In this document: piece after piece, positions 7,433 through 16,639 of the stretch
Position numbering within the stretch: position 1 is the stretch's first letter
Layout: the number at the start of each line of letters is the position of its first letter
Origin: JAXMDT01 sp046348685
Lineage (GTDB): Bacteria > Pseudomonadota > Alphaproteobacteria > Rickettsiales > UBA998
DNA: 64,000 nucleotides
NCBI GenBank assembly: GCA_046348685.1
Contig: JAXMDT010000001.1
Span: 1 to 64,000, forward strand
Reading direction: 5' to 3'
The notes under the pieces: generated by a model
The model's database searches: none
Seen by the model: the letters and a program-made list of their open reading frames with translations, nothing else
What the model was told of the DNA's origin: nothing
Position numbers and translations under genes: made by a program

Positions 7433-10400
7433 ATGGAACCGACGACCAACAAGAATGTATCCAAATTTATCGATAACGTGAAAAACAGCACCGCGCTGTG
7501 CGGCATGGCAGCCATTGCCGTGCTCGTTGCCACGGCAGCTCAGGCAGCGCCGCAGGGCGGCGTGCCGGTCAGCGGCGGCATCGCAATCGACAATAACACT
7601 GGTGTCGGAAACGTCACCATTACCCAGACCGATACTAAAGGTATCATCAACTGGAACAGCTTCAACATCGGTAATGGCGAAACGACGCAATTCGTTCAGC
7701 CGACCGCTGCTTCTTCGACTCTTAACCGCGTGACTGGCACTGTTGCACCCTCCCAGATCCTCGGTAATTTGAAAGCAAACGGTCAGGTTTACATCGTCAA
7801 CCCGAACGGCGTGTTCTTCGGTAAGAATTCCAAAGTCGATGTCGCGGGTCTCGTTGCTTCCACGGCAAATATCTCCGACGCGAACTATAATGCAGGCGTC
7901 CTGAATTTCGGCACCGCCGGCACCCCTGGCGCGACCATCGAAAACCAGGGCCAGATCACGGCAGCGGATAGCGGCCTCGTGGCGCTGGTTGCTCCGAATG
8001 TGAAAAATGCAGGCCTGATCGTTGCCAACACCGGCACCATTGCGATCGGCGCCGGTGAAACCGCGACCGTCGATATCAACGGCGACGGCCTTGTCAGCTT
8101 CGCTGTTGCTGGTCAATCCGGCGGCAATAACGCGATCAATAACACCGGCGTGCTCACCGCACGCGGCGGCGCGATTTATTTGACCGCTCAGCAGGCGGCT
8201 GGCGTCGTTGATCAAGTCATCAACACCACCGGCGTCGTTGAAGCGAAATCGACCAGCACCAAAGAAGGCGTGATCGAATTCACCGCAGCAGGCAACGGCG
8301 ACATTCTCGTTCAAAACCGCGTCGATGCATCCGGCCCGCAGGCGAACAGCAAGGGTGGCACGATTAAAATGACCGCGCGCAACATCACCGTGAAAGGCAC
8401 GGGCGCAGCTCAGCCTGTTGATCTTCCGAATGGCGTCGTAGCCCAGCAGGATTGGGAAAACGACGGCATCGCGAAACTGAACGTGCAGGGCACCAATGGC
8501 GGCGGCACGATGAAACTGACCGCGACCAACAACCTGACCATCGGCAGCGATTGCGGCTGCACGCCGGGTTCTTCGGCGCGTATCTACAGCGGCGGCAAAC
8601 CGGGCGCGGATGGCGGCAAACTTGAACTGACCGCTGGCAATCTGGTCGATTTCAAACGCAATAGCTTCATCGACGCGACCGGCGTCAACGGCGGCGATGT
8701 CACCTTCACCGGCGACAAACTGATCGTCAACGGCGAGATTCGAGCAAAGCCGCAAGGCGGCAAGGGCGGCACCGTGACGTTCGATCCGGAAAAAATCGTC
8801 ATCAACGATGGCGGTCAGAACGGCAAAGTGAACAACATCGCGGAAGAACTTGTTGAGCAGCTCTCACAGGATGGCGTTAATGTTGACATCGCGGCGCATA
8901 AGGAAGTGCGTCTGCTGCAATTGACCGACAACGATCTGACCGGCGGCGAAGGCGATATTACGCTCCGCACCAAAGACGCAGATGGTAAAGTCTGGTTCAG
9001 CAGCAAAAAGCAGCAGATCAAGACGACCTCGGGTGATGTGAACATCATCGCAGGCACTGGCGGCATCGACATTGGAAATATCTTCACCAATGGCTACGCA
9101 ACGACCGGCAAAGCGGGTAAAATTACCCTGCAGACGACCGGCGATGCAACGGCCCGTACGCTTTCCGCGAACGCCACCGAAGGCGCGGCTTCCATCGAAG
9201 TCAATGCGGCAGGCGATGTGTTCATTAAGAACGACGCAATCGCTGAAACCTTCGATTCCGGTACCACGACACCGGCGATTGCCACTGTCAGCATCAAAGG
9301 CAATAACGTCCAGGTGAATGACGATGTCACCGCGCATGCGCAGGCAGGCAGCGGCACGTCTACCAGTGCCAATGTTTTCATCGATGCTTCGGGCGATCTG
9401 AACGTGGATCACGTGCAGGCATTTGCAGACGGCGGCAGCACGGCTACCGCGCAGAACACGATCAAAGGCACGAACATTACCATGCGTGATGATTTCGAGT
9501 CGCTTGCTAACCCGACTTCGGGCACCGGCACCGGTAAACTCGATGTTACGGGCGACGTCACGTCGATCATCAAAGACAACGTCAATGATTTCCACGCCAC
9601 CACCGATGTGCTGGTCACTGGTAAAGTGCACGGCGTTTCGAACCTGGATGCGGACGTTGATACCTCGCTCAGCGAATCGCGCAGCAACCAGCAGGTTCGT
9701 TTCCTTGCCGGTAACAGCGTGAAAGTCACCGATACCATCAGCACCTTGCTCGCAGGCGTCTATGCCAAAGCTGGTGCAGGCGGCATCGACGTTGCGGATA
9801 TCACCACCGGTCAGGACCTGGGCGCACGCGTCCTAAATCAGGATCCGGGTGCATTCCGCGCGGGCAGCGTGAAGCTCATCACCACCGATGGCGGTGACAT
9901 CACAGCAGGCACGATCAAATCGACCGGTACCAGCGGCGACCTCGGCATTCGCGTTCTCGCCGACGGCAGCGCCACGGTTGACGGCATCGACGTTGATATC
10001 GTTGATCTGCCGGATCCGGGCACGCTCCGCGATGTCACGGTTCGCGTCGATGGCAAAAAAGACGTCACCATCAATAACGACGTCAACATCTATACGTGGG
10101 ATGACCAAGGCGCGACCCGCGAAGCCGGCCCGATCCGCTTCAGCGCCACCGCAGGCGACCAGCTCACCATCGGCGGCAATGTCGATGTGCAGGGCAACGG
10201 CGGCTGGAGAGGTAGCAATAAAGGTAATGACACCGGCTTCTCCGATGTACGCATCACCCTTACCGGCGGCAGCGGCATCAACGTGAACAACGTGCATGCA
10301 TTGGCTAACGGCGGCAAAACCGCTGACAGCTACATCGATATCCAGGGTCTCGGCGGCACGGTTTCCATCGGTGACCTCCTCGCGGAATCCTATACCTCGA

Positions 10401-11122
10401 CCAACGTCAGCGACACGGTAGCGAATGCCACCGTACGCATCGTGGCTCCGGGTACGGATGTCGATTCCGATGCCAACATCAACTATAAAGGCGCCGATCC
10501 GAAAGCGATTGCGATGAATGCATCCCGTCAGGGCCGCTACAGCGATGTGCAGACGGTGGACGGTGACACGGCTCGCCTGATCATCATCAACAAGCCTAAC
10601 AATCCGGGCAACCCAGGCAATCCTGGAAACCCAGGGAATCCAGGTAACCCAGGAAATCCGGGTAATCCAGGTACTCCTGGCGAGCCAGGCACGCCGGGTG
10701 AACCGAATCAGCCAGGCAACCCGGGTAATCCTGGAACGCCGGGTACTCCGGTCGCCTTCAACGGTCTTGATGAAATCGAGATCGAGCGTGATTCCGACTA
10801 TGACCGTGGTCTCTATTCCTACTTCGGTGAAACCCTCGGTCGTCCGTATTATTACGGTAACGTCGATGTGAACCTGACGCTCCTGACCGGTGGCCGTCCG
10901 GGTGGCAACACGGGTTCGATCGCACAGCTCGCTCCGGCGGCTGGCGGCAATGCCAACCAGAGCCTTGAGCAGCAGCTGGCGAATCTTGAGCCTGCAGCTG
11001 GCGGCGTGCCAAGCGATTCATGCGTCAACAATTTCCTCGATGAAGGTTATTCTCTAAACTTCAACGAGCAACGTTGCGACGATGAAACATTTGTCAATCG
11101 CCCGCAGGTCACTGCACAGTAA
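7433..11122 (+). CDS. Two-partner-secretion exoprotein (TpsA, filamentous-haemagglutinin-type adhesin) with C-terminal cysteine hook
   Basis: A 1229-residue protein. An extended signal peptide covers residues 1-38 (AQA-A). The TPS/haemagglutination-activity domain covers about 39-300 and contains the family NPNG motif in IVNPNGVFFG. A long glycine- and asparagine-rich beta-helix follows, then a collagen-like Gly-X-Y stretch (1057-1106). The tail carries PAAG at 1168-1171 and 1187-1190, Cys1197 and Cys1215, and residue 1229 is the end. A TAAG at 284-287 probably lies inside the folded helix. TPS exoproteins are exported by the partner TpsB. PAAG followed by two cysteines near the C-terminus resembles Pseudomonas CdrA, where the disulfide keeps the adhesin in TpsB until LapG cuts it. 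The ribosome site is AGAGGG, 8 bases upstream. Confidence 0.92.
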   Translation: MEPTTNKNVSKFIDNVKNSTALCGMAAIAVLVATAAQAAPQGGVPVSGGIAIDNNTGVGNVTITQTDTKGIINWNSFNIGNGETTQFVQPTAASSTLNRVTGTVAPSQILGNLKANGQVYIVNPNGVFFGKNSKVDVAGLVASTANISDANYNAGVLNFGTAGTPGATIENQGQITAADSGLVALVAPNVKNAGLIVANTGTIAIGAGETATVDINGDGLVSFAVAGQSGGNNAINNTGVLTARGGAIYLTAQQAAGVVDQVINTTGVVEAKSTSTKEGVIEFTAAGNGDILVQNRVDASGPQANSKGGTIKMTARNITVKGTGAAQPVDLPNGVVAQQDWENDGIAKLNVQGTNGGGTMKLTATNNLTIGSDCGCTPGSSARIYSGGKPGADGGKLELTAGNLVDFKRNSFIDATGVNGGDVTFTGDKLIVNGEIRAKPQGGKGGTVTFDPEKIVINDGGQNGKVNNIAEELVEQLSQDGVNVDIAAHKEVRLLQLTDNDLTGGEGDITLRTKDADGKVWFSSKKQQIKTTSGDVNIIAGTGGIDIGNIFTNGYATTGKAGKITLQTTGDATARTLSANATEGAASIEVNAAGDVFIKNDAIAETFDSGTTTPAIATVSIKGNNVQVNDDVTAHAQAGSGTSTSANVFIDASGDLNVDHVQAFADGGSTATAQNTIKGTNITMRDDFESLANPTSGTGTGKLDVTGDVTSIIKDNVNDFHATTDVLVTGKVHGVSNLDADVDTSLSESRSNQQVRFLAGNSVKVTDTISTLLAGVYAKAGAGGIDVADITTGQDLGARVLNQDPGAFRAGSVKLITTDGGDITAGTIKSTGTSGDLGIRVLADGSATVDGIDVDIVDLPDPGTLRDVTVRVDGKKDVTINNDVNIYTWDDQGATREAGPIRFSATAGDQLTIGGNVDVQGNGGWRGSNKGNDTGFSDVRITLTGGSGINVNNVHALANGGKTADSYIDIQGLGGTVSIGDLLAESYTSTNVSDTVANATVRIVAPGTDVDSDANINYKGADPKAIAMNASRQGRYSDVQTVDGDTARLIIINKPNNPGNPGNPGNPGNPGNPGNPGNPGTPGEPGTPGEPNQPGNPGNPGTPGTPVAFNGLDEIEIERDSDYDRGLYSYFGETLGRPYYYGNVDVNLTLLTGGRPGGNTGSIAQLAPAAGGNANQSLEQQLANLEPAAGGVPSDSCVNNFLDEGYSLNFNEQRCDDETFVNRPQVTAQ
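10601..10750 (+). repeat. Collagen-like Gly-X-Y coding repeat in tpsA
   Basis: About 16 in-frame 9-bp units encode PGN, PGT or PGE triplets (residues 1057-1106). Synonymous codons vary from unit to unit (ggc/ggt/gga, cca/ccg/cct). Such stretches form extended rods; here it sits between the beta-helix and the putative cleavage/hook region. Confidence 0.9.
10934..11077 (+). other. Putative LapG cleavage motifs and cysteine hook in tpsA
   Basis: Codons for PAAG begin at 10934 and 10991. Cysteine codons lie at 11021 and 11075, 17 residues apart and close to the C-terminus. PAAG is one of the accepted variants of the TAAG motif cut by LapG. The motif order (cleavage sites, then cysteine pair) is the one expected for an exoprotein retained by a periplasmic disulfide plug. 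Confidence 0.6.
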
Positions 11123-11150
11123 GCAACTGTCACGTTGACTGAAAATAGTG

Positions 11151-11182
11151 AGCCGCCCTCGTATGCAAATACGGGGGCGGCT
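11151..11182 (+). terminator. Intrinsic terminator after tpsA
   Basis: A 14-bp stem (AGCCGCCCTCGTAT / ATACGGGGGCGGCT) with one wobble pair, a 4-base loop, and a downstream T-rich tail. Confidence 0.85.
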
Positions 11183-11232
11183 TGCTTTTAGGGTTTGATA
11201 AATCTAGGGTTATTGGAACGAGGAGAAAACCC

Positions 11233-12006
11233 ATGGCCACATCATCTGCAAAACCCGAAATGGCAGCCGGCGCCACGGAGCGCAATATGCCGCTTTTCAT
11301 CAAGCAACCGCGCGCGCTTTCACTGGAGTCACACGGCAAGTCCGGTATCAAGCGCACGGCGGGCTTCGCCTTTGCGAAAGATACCAATTCGGTACCGCTG
11401 ACGTCGGTGGAGTTTTTTGAAGCGGCGCGCAGTTTTCCAATTGTCTTTTCATCGTCGGAGCCAGTGGCTCCGGTGGCCATTCTCGGTTTGGAACAGGATA
11501 ATATGTTCCTTGAGAAAAATGACGAATGGAAAGCCGGCCATTATATTCCGGGCTATATCCGCCAGTATCCGTTCCTGCTGTATAAAAACTCGGCGAACGA
11601 TGAAATGGTGCTGTGTATCGATGAGGCAAGCGCCGCGTTCGCCAAAACCTCGCCGGATATGTCTTTTTATACGGATGACGGCAAACCGGCGGAATTCTCG
11701 CAGAAAGCGCTCGAATTCTGCGCGGCGTATTATCAGCAGCATCAAGGCACGCTGGAATTTGTCAAGGCGCTGAAAGAGAACGATCTGCTCACGGCGCGCC
11801 AGACGACCGTCACGCTGCCGGATGGCAATAAAGTCAATCTCACCGGCTTCCTTGCCATCGACGAGGCGAAATATACCAATCTGCCGGACGCCGTATATCT
11901 CGACTGGCGCAAGAAGGGCTGGACGCTACTTGTCGACGCGATCCTGATTTCCACGATTAACTGGAAATATCTCGCGCAGATGACGGTCGATAAAAAGGTG
12001 AAATAA
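11233..12006 (+). CDS. SapC-family protein
   Basis: A 257-residue protein with SapC-family features: VPLTSVEFFEAARSFPIVF near residue 54, AILGL then NMFL (82-93), GHYIPGYIRQYPFLL (102-116), and a late TLPDG...LTGF segment. It has no signal peptide. The family name comes from a Campylobacter S-layer locus; in Alphaproteobacteria such genes are common near surface-protein or secretion genes and their biochemical role is unknown. The ATG at 11233 follows GAGGAG and is preferred to the longer frame from 11182, which starts inside the tpsA terminator. The location after a large adhesin gene fits a surface-protein link, but that is inference. Confidence 0.82.
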   Translation: MATSSAKPEMAAGATERNMPLFIKQPRALSLESHGKSGIKRTAGFAFAKDTNSVPLTSVEFFEAARSFPIVFSSSEPVAPVAILGLEQDNMFLEKNDEWKAGHYIPGYIRQYPFLLYKNSANDEMVLCIDEASAAFAKTSPDMSFYTDDGKPAEFSQKALEFCAAYYQQHQGTLEFVKALKENDLLTARQTTVTLPDGNKVNLTGFLAIDEAKYTNLPDAVYLDWRKKGWTLLVDAILISTINWKYLAQMTVDKKVK

Positions 12007-12066
12007 ATCATGTCGTCACGCAGATGGTGCGGGATTACTATGGCTTATAGTGTACGGGCGAAATCC

Positions 12067-13173
12067 TCACTTCACCTTCTCATCTCTATTCACCCAGGCA
12101 TTCATCATCAGGCCGAAGCCGATCATGATGCTAAGCTGCATGGAGCCCCCGTAAGAGAGCAGGGGCAGGGGCAGGCCGACCACAGGCAGCATCCCCATCA
12201 CCATCGCCGTATTGACGAACATGTGGAAGAACAGCATCGCGGCGACGCCCTGCGCCATCACGGAGCCGAAGAGATTGCGGCAGCGCAGGGCAACCCCCAG
12301 CGAAAACCAGATCAGCAGCGTAAAAAGCCCGAGCACCGTCAGCCCGCCGATGAATCCGGTTTCCTCCGTCAGCATCGTAAAGATAAAGTCGGTCTGTTTC
12401 TCAGGCAGGAAATCAAGCTGCGCTTGAGAGCCTTTCAAAAATCCTTTGCCGTTGATGCCGCCTGATCCGATCGCGATCATCGACTGCGTGATGTTATAGC
12501 CGGAACCCAATGGATCCTGCGAGGGATCAAGGAAAGTCATCACGCGTTGCTTCTGGTAGTCATGCATGAAATGCCAGGCGACCGGCGCCGCGGCGAGACC
12601 CAGCGTAATGACGATGATGAAGTAGCGCAGCCGCACGCCAGCCGCGAACAGAATCCATCCCGTAACGGCCATGATGATCAGCGTTGTACCGAGATTCGGC
12701 TGCTTCAGGATGAGTACCGCGGGCATAATGACAAGCCCTACGGGTACGATCAGATATTTAAGCCCCGGATACTGCAGCGGCGGAAACGCATGCAGGTAGC
12801 GCGCCAGCATCAGGATTACCGCCAGCTTGGTCATTTCGGACGGTTGCAGGTTTAGCGGGCCGAGCGCAATCCAGCGCTGCGCTCCGCCGCCCATATGTCC
12901 CATCACTTCGACGAAAACCAGCAGCAGCAAACATCCGCCATAGAAAAAATACGAGCCGCGCATCAGCCATTTGAGCGGCACCATTGCCACGGCGATCATG
13001 ATAAAAACCCCTGCGGCAAACCGCGCCAGGTGAGGCGCTGCCCACGGACGCATGTCGCCGCCTGCAGCCGAATACTGCATCAGGACACCGATGGTGCCGA
13101 CTGCCAGAATCATGATCAGCGCCAGAAGCGGTATCTGCCGAAGTTTTCCTAGGATGTCACCGCTGCGGATCAT
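12067..13173 (-). CDS. rodA: Rod-shape SEDS glycosyltransferase RodA
   Basis: A 368-residue multi-pass membrane protein of the SEDS family (FtsW/RodA/SpoVE), which polymerises lipid II into glycan strands for side-wall growth together with PBP2. It shows the family segments RVMTFLDPSQDPLGSGYN, GSGGINGKGFLKGSQ and FLPEKQTDFIF, and ends with the usual PLLSYGGS membrane segment. The start at 13173 (MIRSGD) is chosen because it overlaps the mrdA stop as ATGA; the longer frame reads antisense-like residues inside mrdA. It is the last gene of mreC-mreD-mrdA-rodA. Confidence 0.95.
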   Translation of the reverse strand: MIRSGDILGKLRQIPLLALIMILAVGTIGVLMQYSAAGGDMRPWAAPHLARFAAGVFIMIAVAMVPLKWLMRGSYFFYGGCLLLLVFVEVMGHMGGGAQRWIALGPLNLQPSEMTKLAVILMLARYLHAFPPLQYPGLKYLIVPVGLVIMPAVLILKQPNLGTTLIIMAVTGWILFAAGVRLRYFIIVITLGLAAAPVAWHFMHDYQKQRVMTFLDPSQDPLGSGYNITQSMIAIGSGGINGKGFLKGSQAQLDFLPEKQTDFIFTMLTEETGFIGGLTVLGLFTLLIWFSLGVALRCRNLFGSVMAQGVAAMLFFHMFVNTAMVMGMLPVVGLPLPLLSYGGSMQLSIMIGFGLMMNAWVNRDEKVK

Positions 13174-14960
13174 GCGTCTTCCTTTGCGAACTGCATGGTT
13201 TTCAAAAGAATATCTTTGGCAACAGGGGCGGCGGCACTGGCGCCGCCGCCGCCATGTTCCACAAGAACGGCGATGGCGTATTCCGGCACATCGATCGGCC
13301 CAAATCCCACGAACAGTGCATGGTGCCGCTGGTTCCACGGCAACAGGTTCTGATTAAGCCCGCGCACGACGATTTTCCGCACCTGCGACGTACCGGTTTT
13401 ACCTGCCATCGAAAATCCTTCATCGGTAATCCGTGAACCATACGCCGTCCCGCGGCCCGTATTCACCGTCTCGATCATGCCTTCGCGTACCAGCTTCAGC
13501 GCATCCTGGCTGATATCGAGCGCGGGGATCTCAGTGTCCTTTTCCAGTGGCTGCAAGCGCGGGCTGACCATTTTGCCGCTTGCCAGCCGCGCCGTCATGA
13601 CAGCAAGCTGCAATGGTGTAGAGATCACGTAACCCTGGCCGATGCCGCAGGAAATGGTGTCTCCCGGCTGCCATTTCTGTGCGTAGGTTTGTTCTTTCCA
13701 TTCCTCGCTCGGCATGATGCCGGTTTTTTCGCCCAGAAGACCGATGCCGGTGCGATCGCCAAAACCGAACATGCGTCCATATTTCGCCATCGTGTTGATG
13801 CCCATCTTGCGCGCCATGGTATAAAAAAACGTATCGCAGGATTCGGCCAGCGCGTCGATCACGGTGACGTTGCCGTGGCCTTCCGGTTTCCAGCAGTTGA
13901 AGCGGTGGTTGCCAAGATAAAAATGCCCCGGGCAATACACCGACGTATAGGCATTCGCTGCGCCCTCCTGCAGCGCTGCTGCCGCCATCATGCATTTAAA
14001 GGTTGATCCTGGCGGATATTGCCCTGTGATGGCTTTATTGAGCAGCGGATTTTTTTCGTTTGCGTTGAGTTCTTTCCAGTAAACGGACGTAATGCCGCGG
14101 CTGAAGCTGTTGGGATCGAACGCGGGGGTCGAAACCAGCGCGCGGATTTCGCCAGTGTTCACGTGGATCACGATCGCCGCGCCGCTTTCTTCCTTGTAGC
14201 GTTCCGTGGCAAAACGCTGCAGTCTCCGGTCGATCGTCGTTTGAATATCCTTACCCGGCTTGGGATCGTCGCGTTTGACTTCGCGGATCGGCACGCCGTG
14301 GGCATTCATTTCCAGATGCCGCACGCCCGGCGCGCCGCGTATCTGGTCTTCGAGCATTTTCTCCATGCCGGACTTGCCGACCTTGAACCCCGGCACATGA
14401 TATAGCGGCTGCTGGTCTTTCTCATCAGGCGAAACGGCGCCGACATAACCCACAAGATGCGATGCTTTTTCTTCCATCGGGTAGTGACGCATGAATGCTT
14501 CGGCGATCGCGGCGCCCGGCAGTTCAGGAATGTAAAATTCGATTTTCGACACCTCATCCCACGTCAAATATTCTTTCACCAGCACGGTGCGTCCCTGCGG
14601 CAAGCCCCGTAATTCCTGATCGATCCGCCGCAGGGTAATATCCGGCAATTCAAGGAGTTTCGTCAGCGTGCCAAGCGTCTTCTGGGTCTGCAGCTTTTCG
14701 CCCTTGGTCAGTAAAACCTGATAGTAAAGCTTGTTTTCAGCGAGCGGCTTGCCGCGGTGGTCGAGGATTTTTCCGCGCAGCGGCGCCATCAGTTGCAGAT
14801 TGATGCGGTTATCTTCGGCAAGGGTCGAATAGGTTTCCGCTTTGATGAACTGTAGGTAATAGAGCCGGGCGACAAGGGTTGAGGTGAACGCAAGCTGCAA
14901 TCCGCCGAGAAAAAAAGCCCGGCGCGTGATACTTCTTTGCTGCTGGGTAACACGGCGCAT
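13170..14960 (-). CDS. mrdA: Penicillin-binding protein 2 (elongation transpeptidase)
   Basis: A 596-residue class B PBP that cross-links peptidoglycan with RodA. A short cytoplasmic tail and one membrane anchor (about residues 15-36) are followed by the PBP dimer domain and the transpeptidase domain. The catalytic SxxK is in GSTFKCMM (about residue 318), the SxN box appears as SCD in AESCDTFFY, and KTG is at 521-523 in AGKTGTS. The length is normal for MrdA. Its stop overlaps the rodA start by 4 bases, so the two are translationally coupled. Confidence 0.95.
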   Translation of the reverse strand: MRRVTQQQRSITRRAFFLGGLQLAFTSTLVARLYYLQFIKAETYSTLAEDNRINLQLMAPLRGKILDHRGKPLAENKLYYQVLLTKGEKLQTQKTLGTLTKLLELPDITLRRIDQELRGLPQGRTVLVKEYLTWDEVSKIEFYIPELPGAAIAEAFMRHYPMEEKASHLVGYVGAVSPDEKDQQPLYHVPGFKVGKSGMEKMLEDQIRGAPGVRHLEMNAHGVPIREVKRDDPKPGKDIQTTIDRRLQRFATERYKEESGAAIVIHVNTGEIRALVSTPAFDPNSFSRGITSVYWKELNANEKNPLLNKAITGQYPPGSTFKCMMAAAALQEGAANAYTSVYCPGHFYLGNHRFNCWKPEGHGNVTVIDALAESCDTFFYTMARKMGINTMAKYGRMFGFGDRTGIGLLGEKTGIMPSEEWKEQTYAQKWQPGDTISCGIGQGYVISTPLQLAVMTARLASGKMVSPRLQPLEKDTEIPALDISQDALKLVREGMIETVNTGRGTAYGSRITDEGFSMAGKTGTSQVRKIVVRGLNQNLLPWNQRHHALFVGFGPIDVPEYAIAVLVEHGGGGASAAAPVAKDILLKTMQFAKEDA

Positions 14961-15084
14961 GAAACTAGGATAACTTTGTAAACTATTGCCGCAAGGTAGG
15001 AATAGGGATCAGAGGTCAGAGATCAGGATTCAGAATGTATCTGATGTATTATTTAAACTGGCCGCTGGCCGCGTGAACTCTATT
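14961..15084. repeat. mreD-mrdA gap with short direct-repeat motif
   Basis: Near 15007-15050 the motif ATCAGAGGTCAGAGATCAGG carries ATCAG/GTCAG three times and is followed by a partly complementary TCTGAT. It is probably a decayed palindromic repeat. No gene is seen. Confidence 0.35.
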
Positions 15085-15624
15085 TTACCGCTTTCCCGTC
15101 AGTGCACGGAAGATACGCTTGAAGAGCAGGACCACCAACGGGTAGATGCCGACAGTCGCCAGCCATCCGGCGATAACTGGGGCGGGAGTAATATAGCTGT
15201 TACCGAAATAACGGGCGAACAGGAAGGATAGCGCACAGGACACGCCGTAAACCAGCGCAAAGCCGAGCAGCGGAAAAAAGCTGTGATTATGCGGAATGAA
15301 ATGGCGGATGCGTGCGGAAAGCAGGCGCACCAGCATGAAGGAAAGCGCATGGACGCCGAACATGCCGCCCAGCACCGCATCGGTGACGAGGCCGAGGATA
15401 AACAGCATGCCGTAATGCACGCGCGACGGGCGCAGCAGCGACCAGTAAAAGATAGCGATTTCGGCAAGACCGAAAGAAAAGGGCAGGCTATGCAGCACCG
15501 GCAGCATGCCGATATTCAGCAGGCCGAAAAGAACGATCAGTAATCCTGGGATGAACTTACGCTGGCCATGATCGAGTTTGTGGAGATGGCCGCTCATGCG
15601 AGGCTCATAGCTGGCCGTGTTCAT
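15085..15624 (-). CDS. mreD: Rod-shape protein MreD
   Basis: A 179-residue, strongly hydrophobic protein with about five membrane segments and the MreD-like order (LLIVLFGLLNIGMLP near the N-terminus, GLVTDAVLGGMFGVHAL in the middle). MreD is an inner-membrane partner of MreC and the elongation machinery. Its ATG overlaps the mreC stop (ATGA). The call rests on size, topology and operon position. Confidence 0.9.
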   Translation of the reverse strand: MNTASYEPRMSGHLHKLDHGQRKFIPGLLIVLFGLLNIGMLPVLHSLPFSFGLAEIAIFYWSLLRPSRVHYGMLFILGLVTDAVLGGMFGVHALSFMLVRLLSARIRHFIPHNHSFFPLLGFALVYGVSCALSFLFARYFGNSYITPAPVIAGWLATVGIYPLVVLLFKRIFRALTGKR

Positions 15625-16481
15625 CGCGCGACGACTTTAATGAAATCGGTCTGGGTCGGCTCGGCAAACAGGCGTACCTTGAACCCGTCCTTGTCCTTGG
15701 AAATGATTTCGCCAACCGGCAGACCGGCGGGAACGACGCCGCCGTCGCTCGCCGTCATCAGGCGGTCGCCGACTTTGAAACGCGTACCGGCGGAAACATA
15801 AAGCAGCTCCGGTGTTTCCGAATTATTTCCGGCAAGAATGGCTTTCTCCCCCGTGCGTGATGCGATGACGGGTATACGTGCATTCAGGTCGGTCAGCAGC
15901 AGCACGTGCGAACTGGTTTGCGCCACGTCGAGGATGCGGCCGATCATGCCTTCGGCGCTCATCACCGCCTGGTGCTCCAGAATATTCTGGTCAAGGCCGG
16001 CGTTGATCATGAACGTATGCGAAAAGGAATAATCCGGTACGCTGATGACACGCGCGGCGACGAAAGAAGCGGGGCTTTCTTTGCGGATATCGAGCAGGTT
16101 TTTCAGTTCGATGTTTTCCGTCTGCAGATGTTCGGCGACAGTCTGCCACTGCATCAGCTGCGCATTTTCCGCCTTCAGGCGCTTGTTCTCACTATAGACG
16201 GTGCCGATGTTTTTCACCCAGGCGATGCTGCTGTCGATCGCGGCGGATGGTTTGGCGATGGCGCTGAGCACCGGTGCCATCGTGTCGCTGATGGCAAGGC
16301 GCAGGCGTTCGGCCGTGCCGTTGCCGCCCTGGTGCATCGACATCAGGATGAGGGCTGCGACAAAGAAAGCGCATACGGACAGGAAGCTGAGCAAAGGCTT
16401 CAGCGAAACTGAAAGGGAAAGCGACGAGGCGCGATGATATTTCACGTTGAGTCCGCGCAGGTTAGGGATTCTAGTCTTCAT
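15621..16481 (-). CDS. mreC: Rod-shape protein MreC
   Basis: A 286-residue protein. One membrane segment lies near residues 28-47, followed by a coiled coil (about 80-115) and two beta domains with typical MreC segments (ARVISVPDYSFSHTFMINAG, GMIGRILDV, ASDGGVVPAGLPVG). MreC sits in the periplasm and links PBP2/RodA to the MreB cytoskeleton. No mreB is found upstream: the next gene is a secreted hydrolase, so mreB must lie elsewhere in the genome. Confidence 0.94.
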   Translation of the reverse strand: MKTRIPNLRGLNVKYHRASSLSLSVSLKPLLSFLSVCAFFVAALILMSMHQGGNGTAERLRLAISDTMAPVLSAIAKPSAAIDSSIAWVKNIGTVYSENKRLKAENAQLMQWQTVAEHLQTENIELKNLLDIRKESPASFVAARVISVPDYSFSHTFMINAGLDQNILEHQAVMSAEGMIGRILDVAQTSSHVLLLTDLNARIPVIASRTGEKAILAGNNSETPELLYVSAGTRFKVGDRLMTASDGGVVPAGLPVGEIISKDKDGFKVRLFAEPTQTDFIKVVAR

Positions 16482-16639
16482 GATACGGCAAAAAGATTAA
16501 AAAAGGTTTTCACGCAGTGCCTTCTAAATCTTAACACAGCCAGGTCAACGGTAAAATAGCAAAATCTACTATTCGTTGATATTTATCACGGCATACACCT
16601 CTAGTTATGGCGTGACAGAATCGTTACATAGATCACGCT

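Noticed and set aside
7292..8755. 487-codon open frame on the minus strand, antisense to tpsA
   Set aside because: It mirrors the codon periodicity of the Gly/Asn/Asp-rich beta-helix. It has no ribosome site and its low-complexity Ala/Arg/Asp content is typical of an antisense shadow.
10601..10750. Short regular repeat units that could suggest a CRISPR or minisatellite
   Set aside because: The 9-bp units are in frame and encode collagen-like Gly-X-Y triplets; there are no spacers.
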